Below, in pieces: positions 32,371 through 42,570 of a stretch of 64,000 nt of DNA. Location: the NCBI RefSeq assembly GCF_028640845.1, contig NC_080546.1:80865757-80929756 (forward strand). Reading direction: 5' to 3'. A program made the translations under genes and the position numbers. The stretch's first letter is position 1, and every line of letters starts with the position of its first letter. The notes under the pieces are model-generated. The model was not told the DNA's origin, made no database searches, and worked only from the letters and a program-made list of their open reading frames with translations. The DNA is from Ahaetulla prasina (Eukaryota > Chordata > Lepidosauria > Squamata > Colubridae).

Positions 32371-34077
32371 AAAGTGAGCTATATTGTTTGGGGACTTAAA
32401 ATGTAGTTGCTTTTGTTTGCTTTTTTTAAAAAAAAATATGCAATAGACTTTCATTTCATTTCCAATCCACATTTCAAACTTTTCCAGATACGGAGAAGTG
32501 GAAGCTGCGGCTACCAAATTTCTATTTGTTGTACGGTTGTTATGGAGCACGTGTCCGCATATTTTTTTTAGAGAATGGCAGGTCTCTTAAATTGTTCTTG
32601 TTGAAATCTGCCCTGATGACTGCCCTTTGCTTACAGCTGGCTCTTGAGATTTCCTTCAAGAGAAGCCAAAGTCAGAGATAACTCTCCCAGTTCCTTCTTC
32701 AGATGTTAAACGGAAGCAAGGAAACCATTCATTCCCCTTCTGGAATTAAGGCACGCAACCCTGCAGCTGTACGGCTTTGCTTCATGCCAAAATCGACTTC
32801 GAGCTTCAAACGGCCTGAGGGAGACCGACAAGTGTAAACTTTGGCGATTATGGTTATCTACTATGAAAGGGAGAAGTCTTTGAATTTACTGTCAATCCTG
32901 CGCTGAATTCTTCCCCAGCGTCCTGGGGTTTTATTTTTATAGCGGTATTTTTTTTCCCCCTCAGATTTTCCATTGCTCTGGGAAGCACTGAGTCCCAGGA
33001 ATCTAATATAGCTGGGCCATAGCTATTTATAACTTCAGGATTGGAGGGGTGGGGAGATCGCCTTTCCGGCCGCTTTAGGCTTCCCGTGGCTTTTAGTGCG
33101 AGAGGAAAAAGGATACCATCCACAACATGAGGCTGGTAGCTCCCAAGATATTTTAACGTCAGCTGACATCTGTGAGGAAATCTCCAAGTTTTGTCATTCG
33201 CAACCCCCAAAATGGCAGTCTTCCTCACCCGCTGAGGTTCAATGGCTTTTTCTGCTCCAGCCAAATTTCTTCTAAACATTACATCTACTTGAGGAGCTGC
33301 TATATATAATATTGGGGCGGGGTGTACCTCCCATTTATGAAGATTCATGCCTAAATATAAGCAAGGGGAGGCAGGATTTTTGTTCCTCAATGGAACCAAT
33401 TCCAAACATATCTTTGAAGCCTGGGTGTTTTTGTGCAGAACACAGCAAGAAATAATAGCATCTACCCTTTTTCACAAGATAATGAATTCCAGAATTACAA
33501 AGTCACCATTCCTAATTCGCATTATTTCAAACTGATTAACCGTATTTTAATGCAAGTCAGGGAGAGCAAATTGCTTTCGTTTCCCCCTTCTTTAAAAGGA
33601 CATGCTTAATTAAATCACATAATTGTGGGAAATTTTATGCTGAACAGAATTCACAAGCTGCCAGATATAAATCAATGTTCACATTAGTAATGATTCCTAT
33701 TTGCAATTCTGTAATCTATTTCAGGGAAATATTATTCACATTGTCTCCTTGAGATGACTGTCCACAGAAGGCACCAATCATAATTTTGTTTTTGAATCTT
33801 TTCTATTTATTTTGACCTAGATGTTTTTTCACTGGACTGCAACATTTACTCTATTGCTATGCTTGGAGAAGCATATTGTGTTTGGGGAACCATACATCTT
33901 CTATTTTTTCATAGACAACAAATATTCCTAGTTTATTTGAAATAGCAAAGGCATGTGGAAAAACTTGTCGAAACACATTTTTAATATTTCAGTTTTCCTA
34001 CACATCAGAAACACACGGATTAAAATGAATAAAGACACCTACTGTTTCTTCAGAGCTGCACTAATATGCCACTATGC
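32371..34077. other. CORIN intron 1 sequence, largely unique
   Basis: 1.7 kb without clear repeats. It contains a 183-codon minus frame (33405-32854) without an ATG start or any family I recognise; splice signals of a corin exon are not evident. Confidence 0.4.
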
Positions 34078-34466
34078 AAGCAGTCCTCAACTCATGACTA
34101 CAACTGAGCTCAATATTTCTGTTGCTGAGACATTTGTTAAGTGAGTTTTGCCCCATCTTATGACCTTTCTTGCCACTCTTGTTAACTGAATCCCTGCAGT
34201 TGTTGTGTTAGTAACACGGCTGTTCAATGAATCTGACTTTGCTTGTCAGAAGATTGCAAAAGGTGATGGATCATATGATTCTGGGACACTGCCACCGTCA
34301 TAAATATGAGTCAATTGCCAAGTGTCTTAATTTGGATTATGTGACCATGGAGATGCTGCAATGGTCTTAATAAGGGTGAAAATGATCATAAGTCACTTTT
34401 TGAAGTGCTGTTGTACCTTTGAACGGTCACTAAATGAACTGTTGTAAAATGAGGATTATCTGTACT
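34078..34466. mobile_element. CTCGACTTACAAC MITE, near full length
   Basis: From AGTCCTCAACTCATGACTAC through GTTAAGTGAGTTTTGCCCC, GAATCTGACTTTGCTTG and TTTGAACGGTCACTAAATG to GTTGTAAAATGAGGATTATC: about 390 bp with inverted ends. Best reference copy in the window. Superfamily unsettled (the ends suggest a TA-type duplication). Confidence 0.75.
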
Positions 34467-34484
34467 AGAAGAAAAGTTAGGTCT

Positions 34485-35050
34485 TTTCCTAAAACACTAC
34501 ACTACTAACCAGAGCATATAAAACATTTGCTAGACCAATTCTAGAATACAGCTCGCCTGTCTGGAACCCTCACCACATTTCTGGCATCAATACAATTGAA
34601 CGTGTCCAGAAATATTTTACAAGAAGAGTTCTTCATTCCTCTGAAAACAACAAAATACCTTATCCCACCAGACTTGAAATCCTAGGCTTAGAAAACTTGG
34701 AACTCTGTCGCCTTCGACAAGACCTAAGTTTAACTCATAGAATCATCTATTGTAATGTCCTTCCTGTCAAAGACTACTTCAGCTTTAATTGCAATAATAC
34801 AAGGGCAACCAATAGATTTAAACTTATGTTAACCGCTTTAATCTAGATTGCAGAAAATATGACTTCTGTAACAGAATCATCAATGCTTGGAACACTTTAC
34901 CTGACTCTGTGGTCTCTTCCCATAATCCTAAAAGCTTTAACCAAAAACTTTCTACTATTGACCTCACCCCATTCCTAAGAGGACCATAAGGGGTGTGCAT
35001 AAGAGCACAAACGTGCCTACCGTTCCTGTCCTATTATTTTTCTTTTTCTT

Positions 35051-35143
<93 letters not shown>

Positions 35144-35215
35144 CTTTTGTATGATACCTATATATATTGTTGTGACAAAATAAATAAATAAATAAAATAA
35201 AATAAGGTCGGTACA
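34485..35215 (+). mobile_element. CR1-like LINE (RRVLHSS type) with (TA)n tract
   Basis: Plus-strand RT end (KTFARPILEYSSPVWNPHHI in register, FTRRVLHSSENNKIPYPTRL, FLRGP, stop), then CGTGCCTACCGTTCC, a (TA)n run at 35053-35140 and TTGTGACAAAATAAATAAAT. Confidence 0.9.
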
Positions 35216-35539
35216 GCAAAGCATTTATGCTTTTACTTAAAAGTTGCTAGGATTATACAGCCCACCTGAGCCCCAGTAGGTGGCAGCATGAAGCCAATCT
35301 TAAAAAAATAAGACCAATCAAACCTGGTTAGCTTTCCTGGATGAAAGATTACCTTGGAATGTCAGGGCTGTAAAAGAAAATGGCTAGTTGAAAAATACCT
35401 ATCATAAAGCAGCAGGCTATTTCTGTATTGTTTCGAGAAAATGACCTCACATCTGGAAAATCTTTACCCTTCATAACTTCTTAGGTTCACATAATGGAAA
35501 AACATAGAAGTAGAAGATGAATTGTGTTGTAAATGTTGT

Positions 35540-35710
35540 ACCTTGATGAACATATCTTTTCTTTTATGTACACTGAGAGCATATGCACCAAGACAAATTC
35601 CTTGTGTGTCCAATCACACTTGGCCAATAAAAATTCTATTCTATTCTATTCTATTCTATTCTATTCTATTCTATTCTATTCTATTCTATTCTATTCTATT
35701 CTATTCTATG
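35540..35710 (+). mobile_element. Snake1 tail with (TTCTA)n
   Basis: GTACCTTGATGAACATATC, GCACCAAGACAAATTCCTTG, CACACTTGGCCAATAAAAAT, then about 14 TTCTA units. 35216-35539 to the left looks unique. Confidence 0.9.
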
Positions 35711-35924
35711 AACAAACACATCCGGACTAGAAATTATGAATGTTTTCAAATCAGATCCATGGCCATATCCCTTGCAGGGGCTTCGCACATCAGCACAAGA
35801 ATGATGGGATGACGTTGTGCCAGTAATGATAGTAGGCTTTTTTTATCACAATGGGTACACAAAGTGCCAATGAGTCATTAGTGATTGAGGAAATGGCTTA
35901 AGATTCCAAACTCTGTACTCCAAT

Positions 35925-37040
35925 GGAATGGAATGGAATGGAATGGAATAGAATAGATTCTTTATTGGCCAAGTGTGATTGGACACACAAGGAATTTATC
36001 TTGGTGCATATGCTCTCAATGTACATAAAAGAAAAGATACATTCATTAAGAATCCTAAGGTAAAACAATGATAGTCCTAGGGTACAAATAAGCTATCAAA
36101 TCATAGAATAGAATAGAATAGAATTTTTATTGGCCAAGTGTGATTGGACACACAAGGAATTTGTCTTGGTGCATATGCTCTCAGTGTACATAAAAGAAAA
36201 GATACGTTCATCAAGCTACAACATTTACAACACAATTGATGGTCAATATATCAATATAAATCATAAGGATTGCCAGCAACAAGTTATAGTCATACAGTCA
36301 TAAATGGAAAGAGATTGGTGATGGGAACTATGAGAAGATTAATAGTAGTGCAGATTCAGTAAATAGTTTGACAGTGTTGATGGAATTATTTGTTTAGCAG
36401 AGTGATGGCCTTCGGGAAAAAACTGTTCTTGTGTCTAGTTGTTCTAGTGTGCAGTGCTCTATAGCGTCGTTTTGAGGGTAGGAGTTGAAACAGTTTATGT
36501 CCAGGATGTGAGGGGTCTGTAAATATTTTCACGGCCCTCTTCTTGATTCGTGCAGTATACAGGTCCTCAATGGAAGGCAGGTTGGTAGCAATTGTTTTTT
36601 TTCCTGCAGTTCTAATTATCCTCTGAAGTCTGTGTTTTTCTTGTTGGGTTGCAGAACCAGACAGTTATAAAGGTGCAAATGACAGACTCAGTAATTCCTC
36701 TATAGAACTGAATCAGCAGCTCCTTGGGCAGTTTGAGCTTACTGAGTTGGTGCAGAAAGAACATTCTTTGTAGGAATCAATATTAATCAATAGTAATAAT
36801 CAATAGTAGGAAACAATATCAATATAAATCGTAAGGATACAAGCAACAAGATTATAGTCATACAGTCATAAGTGGGGAGAGATGGGTGACGGGAACAATG
36901 AGATTATTAATAGTAGTGCAGACTTAGTAAATAGTTTGACAGTGTTGAGGAAATTATTTGTTTAACAGAGCGATGGTGTTTGGGGGGGGGGGACTGTTCT
37001 TATGTCTAGTTGTTCTGGTATGCAGTGCTTTAGGACTCCG
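35925..37040 (-). mobile_element. Three adjacent minus-strand Snake1 3' ends
   Basis: Copy 1 (35925-36095) starts with (GGAAT)n/(AATAG)n and is very short. Copy 2 (36105-36778) is the longest and reaches the RT frame (complement of GGAATTACTGAGTCTGTCA). Copy 3 (about 36780-37035) resumes at AATATAAATCGTAAGGATAC. All point the same way. Confidence 0.85.
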
Positions 37041-37299
37041 GCAGAAGTTTATAGCTTCTTTCTAACCTCTGGTATTTTAGCAAATATTTGGATGCTTTTT
37101 CAAATTGAACAGATGTTGTAATGAGCAACTGGATGGAAATGATCATGCAAGAATCCTGCCATCGTATCCTGTCCTCTCCAGCATTTTTTTGCCATAGTCA
37201 GCTTTTTTTTTGCCACCCTATTCATTTTTTTGCAGATATTTTTTTAAAAACACTAACTTCTGTTTTCAGGTGTAGCACAGCAACAAAAGCAGACTTGTG

Positions 37300-38098
37300 C
37301 CAAGTTGTGAGAATAATTAAGTACTCTGTATTATATCAGCACTTTCGTGATTGCCTTTGCTCTGAGCAAAGTAGGAATACCAAACGCAACATCCAAAAAA
37401 AACTTCTACAGATGCCCAAAATACACATACCTCTTTGTCCAACTGTATTATTATTAGGATCTCCCACATACAACTCCACTAAAGAATGTGCAAAATAGCT
37501 TGGATATCTATCTCACAGAAGGGAGCGAATAGTCTATCAACTCCCCAGTACAATGCCTCCCAAAAAATCAAAAACCTAAAACTAGAAGATGAAATTACGG
37601 TTGCATTCAATGTCACAGCACTCTTATACATCCATAGTCCCAGAACTAACAAAAGAATCCATGGCGGCAGTACTACCCTGTAATACTGTACATAATACTG
37701 TACATAATACTGTACTTAATGTATACTAGCCGAATACATTAAGATGGAAATACCCAAATCATGGATCTTATCAACTCTTGCTTCACTACCCATGTTCAGT
37801 TTGATGGACAAATATAAAAGAAAATCAGAACTCCAACAAGAATCAGCGGTCTCAGGATTCATAGCAGAGACTATAATGCAACCTCTAGAAACTCTCCTTT
37901 GTTGTTATAAAGAAAGAACAAGTAGACAAGACGCAACAAAACAATCAAAGTTTTCTAAAGAAATAAAAATTCACAAGGTGAGAAGAAAACATGCCTATCC
38001 TTCCTAGGATATTCTCAACAGCAGAAGAAACAGCCAGCCTGTTGAAAAAGAAACCACTCTCACCAAGTGCTCCCAACCCAACCTTCCACAAGAGTTGT
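37300..38098 (+). mobile_element. Penelope-like element reverse transcriptase remnant
   Basis: Plus-strand pieces in two frames read LLQMPKIHIPLCPTV, GSPTYN (family LPKIHK..PLRPIV..GSPTY), KIKNLKLEDEITVAFNVTAL (family IKDLKLxxDDIMVSFDVxSL) and QQESAVSGFIAETIMQPLE (family QKSGxxMGSPISGLIAExxMQxLE). The order matches a Penelope-like RT. Stops and frame changes show it is dead. Confidence 0.7.
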
Positions 38099-38790
38099 GT
38101 AAGTTGTGTCCTACATGTCAATGACTACTTCAGCTTTAACCACAACAATACACGAGCAAATAATAGATACAAACTCAAGTATGAAGTATGAAGTATGAAA
38201 CTATTAATCGTTTCATACTTCCCATCACCAATCTCTTTCCACTTATGACTGTATGACTATAACTTGTTGCTGGCAATCCTTATGATTTATATTGATATAT
38301 TGACCATCAATTGTGTTGTAAATGTCGTACCTTGATGAACGTATCTTTTCTTTTATGTACACTGAGAGCATATGCACCAAGACAAATTCCTTGTGTGTCC
38401 AATCACACTTGGCCAATAAATTCTATAAATAAATAAAAGGTAAACCGCACCAAACTTGATTGCAGAAAATACGACTTCAGCAACAGAGTGGTCAATGCCT
38501 GGAATGCACTACCTGACTCTGTAGTTTCTTTCCCAAACCCCCAAAACTTTAAGCTTAAACTGTCTAGTGTTGACCTCATCCCATTCCTAAGAGGTCTATA
38601 AGGGGCGTGCATAAGTGGACCTGCATGCCTACCGTCCCTGTCCTAATGTTCCTTTTTACTTACTCTTTTCATGTATTCAAATTATGTTTATACTTTTATA
38701 TCTTATACATATTTATATGATTATAAAAATTATAAATATCTTCATATCGTGTATATGATTGACAAATAAATAAACCAAAATAAATAAGAA
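38099..38790 (+). mobile_element. CR1-like LINE (RRVLHSS type) interrupted by Snake1
   Basis: ATGACTACTTCAGCTTTAACC (38115) to about 38195, then Snake1, then from about 38440 CTTGATTGCAGAAAATACGAC to PFLRGL, stop, TGCCTACCGTCCCTGTCC and a TTGACAAATAAATAAA tail. Confidence 0.85.
38195..38425 (+). mobile_element. Snake1 tail nested in CR1-like LINE
   Basis: TTAATCGTTTCATACTTCCC to CACACTTGGCCAATAAATTC. About 230 bp, no expanded microsatellite. Confidence 0.85.
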
Positions 38791-39120
38791 CATAATTCAG
38801 ACGAGTACAACCACATTGGAGCAACCCCGAAAGCCACAATAAGGAAACAGCTCGCATGTAAGCCCCTTCCAACAAAACGGATACCCACATAACCTTGTCC
38901 AAAACTGCCTTACCACTGAATCCACCATAGCAAGCCAAGACAAGCTGTGAAACGAAAAACAAACAACACTGGCAGGGTAAGTACGGTGTATAAACAGGGA
39001 GCAAGCAAACCCCACGTTCATTAGGTCTGATGATGTTACCTAGTCGGTAACGAAACACCTGCAAACCACCAACCTCAGAGAGCACCAACCAATTCCATAT
39101 TTTTGTTTCTCTTTTTTTTC
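38791..39120 (+). mobile_element. Penelope-like element 3' terminus
   Basis: AACACTGGCAGGGTAAGTAC, AACAGGGAGCAAGC, a hammerhead-like core at 39027-39056, and CAAACCACCAACCTCAGAGA plus GCACCAACC. It probably belongs to the same insertion as the RT remnant at 37300-38098, separated by the CR1-like LINE. Confidence 0.65.
39027..39056 (+). ncRNA. Hammerhead-ribozyme-like core (likely inactive)
   Basis: CTGATGA (39027-39033), one unpaired T, a perfect 6-bp stem GTTACC/GGTAAC (39035-39040, 39046-39051) with a 5-nt loop, then GAAAC (39052-39056): the CUGAUGA-stem II-GAAA arrangement of hammerhead ribozymes known from Penelope-like elements. The sequence after GAAA is CACCTG, where active copies I recall have CGTC. 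The cleavage triplet thus appears lost. Confidence 0.6.
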
Positions 39121-39159
39121 TTTCCTCCTCCTTCGCGAGAGGCATATTCTCTCTCTATT

Positions 39160-39415
39160 TACTGAATCTGCACTACTATTAATCTCCTCATAGTTCCCAT
39201 CACCAATCTCTTTCCACTTATGACTGTATGACTATAACTTGTTGCTGGCAATCCTTATGATTTATATTGATATATTGACCATCAATTGTGTTGTAAATGT
39301 TGTACCTTGATGAACGTATCTTTTCTTTTATATACACTGAGAGCATATGCACCAAGACAAATTCCTTGTGTGTCCAATCACACTTGGCCAATAAAAATAA
39401 AATAAAATTCTATTC
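39160..39415 (+). mobile_element. Snake1 3' end
   Basis: TTACTGAATCTGCACTACTA through GTTGCTGGCAATCCTTATG to CACACTTGGCCAATAAAAAT, then a short A-rich run and TTCTATTC. Confidence 0.9.
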
Positions 39416-40504
39416 TTTTCTTCCCCGGGGAAACCCTGGGAGGAAGGCTGGGTTCGCAGGTCCCCAAATCACGCGTGGGAGGTGGGGGGGGGGCTGAGTT
39501 TGAATCGGCACCGTGCCTCCCCGACCCAGTCTTGCAAACCATCTCCCGTCCAATTTGCAAATCTCCGGTCTCAAGCCACCTCCTCAGCCCGGATCGCAAA
39601 AGCGAGAATTCAGCGTCCCAGGGGCCAGGCAGGTTTGCCGGCTTTGCGCGTTTGCTTCCAACAATCCGGTTTGCAAAAATAATAATAAATAAATAAATAA
39701 ATAAATAAACCCTGCCCGTATCAGTCCACATCTCAGAAACGAACAAAACTGCCCAGTCAACTTTGCCCGGGTTCTCCTTGGTGATGGAAGTGACCGCTTC
39801 CCTGCGTTAACACGGTCGTGTGAATCACCCCCCAAAAAAGCACAAGATCCAACGGGTTTGGTTAGCCCAGCAAAATTAAAAGAGGCAAGGCGCGACTCCC
39901 TCTAGCTATAGTTAAGCTACGGTCAGCCCGAATCACGATTCGGGTCAAGGCTTGGTTGGTAGCAAGCGAACGGGCACCGATCCCGAGGCGATGCAGCAAG
40001 GCGGGTGGGGTGGGGGGGGATCGCGTACCCGCCGCCACCACCGGCACGAATTAAGGCGCGCGTTTTACGCCGATCGGCGGCGTGTCAATCCGGGAGTTTC
40101 GCTTTAGGGTTTCGACGGCTGAAGGAAACCTGCTTCGTTCGGTAAACCCCGAAGCCGTTAGCCAGAAACTCGAGCAAGTTTCCCGCGCTCAACTTTGCTT
40201 TGTCTCTGCGCGCCCGGAGCCAACAAGGAGAGGTTTTTATCCCCGCCGAAAAAACCGCTCAGGCGTCGGACGGTATTGAATTCCTCCACACACACACACA
40301 CACACACAAATCGGGGGAAAAAAGAAAAAGGATCGGCCGGGAAATCCCGACAGGCACCGCACCGCAACGCTTGGCTCCCTCGCTTTCTGCCCACAACCCC
40401 AGGCTGTTGCGCGCACCTTGGGAACCTTGCAGGCTTTTGGCGCTCGCCTTTCCAACGCCCCGCCGTTTCCTTCTGGAACAGAAAAAGGCAGCCTGACTCC
40501 GGAT
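39416..40504. promoter_or_regulatory. Second CpG-rich block in CORIN intron 1
   Basis: About 1.1 kb of unique GC- and CpG-rich sequence, with a short (CA)n run near 40290, lies between two Snake1 LINE copies and 1.6-2.8 kb downstream of the CORIN start codon. It is separated from the exon 1 CpG region only by inserted LINE tails, so it is probably the other half of one ancestral CpG island. Rodent Corin has an alternative first exon, so an alternative promoter is possible, but I find no coding exon here. Confidence 0.45.
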
Positions 40505-41760
40505 AATTAGAACTGCAGGGAAAAAAACAACAACAATTTGCTACCAACCTGCCTTCCATTGAGGACCTGTATACTGCACGAGTCAAAAAGAAGGCTGGGA
40601 AAATATTTACAGACCCCTCGCATCCAGGACATAAACTGTTTCAACTCCTACCCTCAAAACGACGCTATAGAGCACTGCACACCAGAACAACTAGACACAA
40701 GAACAGTTTTTTCCCGAAGGCCATCACTCTGCTAAACAAATAATTCCCTCAACACTGTCAGACTATTTCCTAAATCTGCACTACTATTAATCTTCTCATC
40801 GTTCCCATCACCCATCTCCTTCCACTTATGACTGTATGACTGTAACTTTGTTGCTTGTATCATTACAATTTATATTGGTATTGTTTCCTGATTGCTTCTT
40901 TGTACCCTATAACTATCATTAAGTGTTGTACCTTATGATTCTCAATGAACGTATCTTTTCTTTTATGCACACTAAGAGCATATGCACTGGAGACAAATTC
41001 CTTGTGTGTCCAACCTCACTTGGCCAATAAAAAAATCCTATTCTATCCTATCCTATCCTATCCTATCCTATCCTATCCTATTTATTTTATGTACACTGTG
41101 AGCAAATGCACCAAGACAAATTCTTTGTGTGTCCAATCACACTTGGCCCATAAAAAATTCTATTCTATTCTATTCTATTCTATTTATTTTATGTAGAATA
41201 GAATAGAATAGAATAGAATAGAATAGAATAGAATAGAATAGAATTTTTTATTGGCCAAGTGTGATTGGACACACAAGAAATTTGTCTTGGTGCATATGCT
41301 CTCAGTGTACATAAAAGAAAAGATACGTTCATCAAGGTACAACATTTACAACACAATTGATGATCAATATATCAATATATCAATATACACTGAGAGCTTA
41401 TCCACCAAGACAAATTCCTTGTGTGTCCAACCACACTTGGCCAACAAAAACATCTATTCTATTCTATTCTATTCTATTCTATTCTATTCTATTCTATTCT
41501 ATTCTATTCTTCTCTACTCTACTCTACTCTACTCTATCCTATCCTATTTATTTTATGTACACTGTGAGCATATGCACCAAGACAAATTCTTTGTGTGTCC
41601 AATCACACTTGGCCAATAAAAATTCTATTCTATTCTATTCTATTCTATTCTATTCTATTCTATTTATTTTATGTACACTGAGAGCTTATGCACCAAGACA
41701 AATTCCTTGTGTGTCCAATCACACTTGGCCAATAAAACAAAAATCTATTCTATTCTATTC
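40505..41760 (+). mobile_element. Snake1 copy followed by a ladder of Snake1 tails
   Basis: A 530-bp copy (40505-41036) is followed by short tail units of about 70 bp: TATGCACCAAGACAAATTC and CACTTGGCCAATAAA. They are separated by (TTCTA)n, (TCCTA)n or (CTCTA)n tracts, with plus-strand units at about 41086, 41390, 41555 and 41677 and one minus-strand unit at about 41190-41370. The cluster sits between the two CpG-rich blocks. Confidence 0.88.
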
Positions 41761-42436
41761 TTCCACTTTCTCAAGCAGAAAAGGAGGACTCGAGCCCAGC
41801 TTTTTTTTTTTTTGCTTCTCCCCCCCCCCTCCCAACGAGACCTGCGAGATGGTTCTCCAGGAGCATCGTCGTTCTCCCCTTTCCCCCCCCCCCCGCCCAA
41901 AAAAGATCATCAGTCCGGCTTTAGATCCATTCCTCCCCCACCCCCCGCCGGAAAAACAGATCCTCCCGGAGCCGAGCTGTCTGTTCCCATGCGATCCGTT
42001 CTGCCGGCTGGGCAAGAGAGCCTAGGTCGGTGTCGTTTGGCTTTCGCGTTCTCCTTTAGACGGCGCCGTCTTCGGTGGGGTCGGGGGGAGAGCCTAGTGA
42101 GGATCGGGCTGGGAAGGAGAGGCTTGCGCCCCCGTAGCCCTTACCTGCTCGGTGGGGAGGACTTGCCTGGGGGAGCCCTCGGTCTCCGCAGGAAGCCGGT
42201 CGGGAGGAGACATGCTCTGCCCTCCCGCCTTCGCCGCCGTTTGGCCCGATTGTGGCTTTCGGGCTCCTGACGCTGTCTCGGCGGCGAAAGCCAGCCCTTC
42301 CCCCCCCCCCCCCAACCCCCGGCTCCACGACAGGCAGGCGGCTCCCGAGTTGGGGGGTGGCGGCGGCTCCCGTTCCGCGATCTCCACCCAGCCCCGGCTA
42401 GGTCCTCGTCAGAGCGTCCGGAGGAGACCCCACTTC
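41761..42436 (-). promoter_or_regulatory. CORIN exon 1 CpG-rich region (proximal promoter side at 42214-42436)
   Basis: CpG- and C-rich unique DNA surrounds exon 1, including poly-C/G tracts near 41820, 41887 and 42300. The upstream (promoter) side available before repeat DNA begins at about 42437 is only about 220 bp. I see no TATA box in it, and the style is that of a CpG-type promoter. The downstream side ends at the Snake1 tail ladder (about 41760). Confidence 0.5.
42145..42213 (-). CDS. CORIN: CORIN coding exon 1: start codon and cytoplasmic tail
   Basis: First coding exon of corin, the type II transmembrane serine protease that cleaves pro-ANP (and pro-BNP) on cardiomyocytes. The ATG is at 42213-42211 and 23 codons follow (MSPPDRLPAETEG, then SPRQVLPTEQ), ending at a consensus donor CAG|GTAAGG. 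The piece GSPRQVL parallels GSPKPVL of the human tail, and joined to exon 2 the cytoplasmic part is about 47 residues (human 45). This is the first ATG in its frame: the frame stays open further upstream, but only with a GTG near 42387. An A stands at -3. The exon lies in GC-rich DNA. Intron 1 is about 23.6 kb. The transcription start is not visible. Exon identity is firm because the phase joins exactly to exon 2. Confidence 0.85.
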
Positions 42437-42570
42437 CCAGCCCGTGGATGAAATCCAGCAGGTTCTGGAGAACCGGTAGCGGGAGATTTTGATTAATTCA
42501 CAGAACTGGCAAATGCCACCTCTGTCTGGGCCCAGAGTGGGGTGGGAATGGGGATTTTGCGGTATCCTTC
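42437..42570 (+). mobile_element. hAT-type MITE remnant that seeded the minisatellite
   Basis: From about 42437 the sequence (AAATCCAGCAGGTTCTGGAG, then AACCGGTAGC, then the GGGGATTTTGC unit) matches the complete MITE at 45665-45953 read in reverse. That MITE itself contains two adjacent copies of the 42-bp unit (about 45743-45815). Here the right half is replaced by the inverted, amplified array. The left terminus is diverged and no duplication can be assigned. Confidence 0.65.

Noticed and set aside
34964..35224. YIYIYI-type membrane-like ORFs
   Set aside because: Translation of the (TA)n tract in a LINE 3' UTR.
41357..42270. Plus-strand ORFs of 199-222 codons across the CORIN 5' region
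   Set aside because: They run from pentanucleotide tracts into CpG-rich DNA on the strand opposite to CORIN exon 1. The residues are LFYS repeats and proline-rich translation of GC-rich DNA.
42145..42387. Longer CORIN N-terminus starting near 42387
   Set aside because: The frame is open but has no ATG before 42213, and the family tail length and GSPxxVL motif fit the 42213 start.
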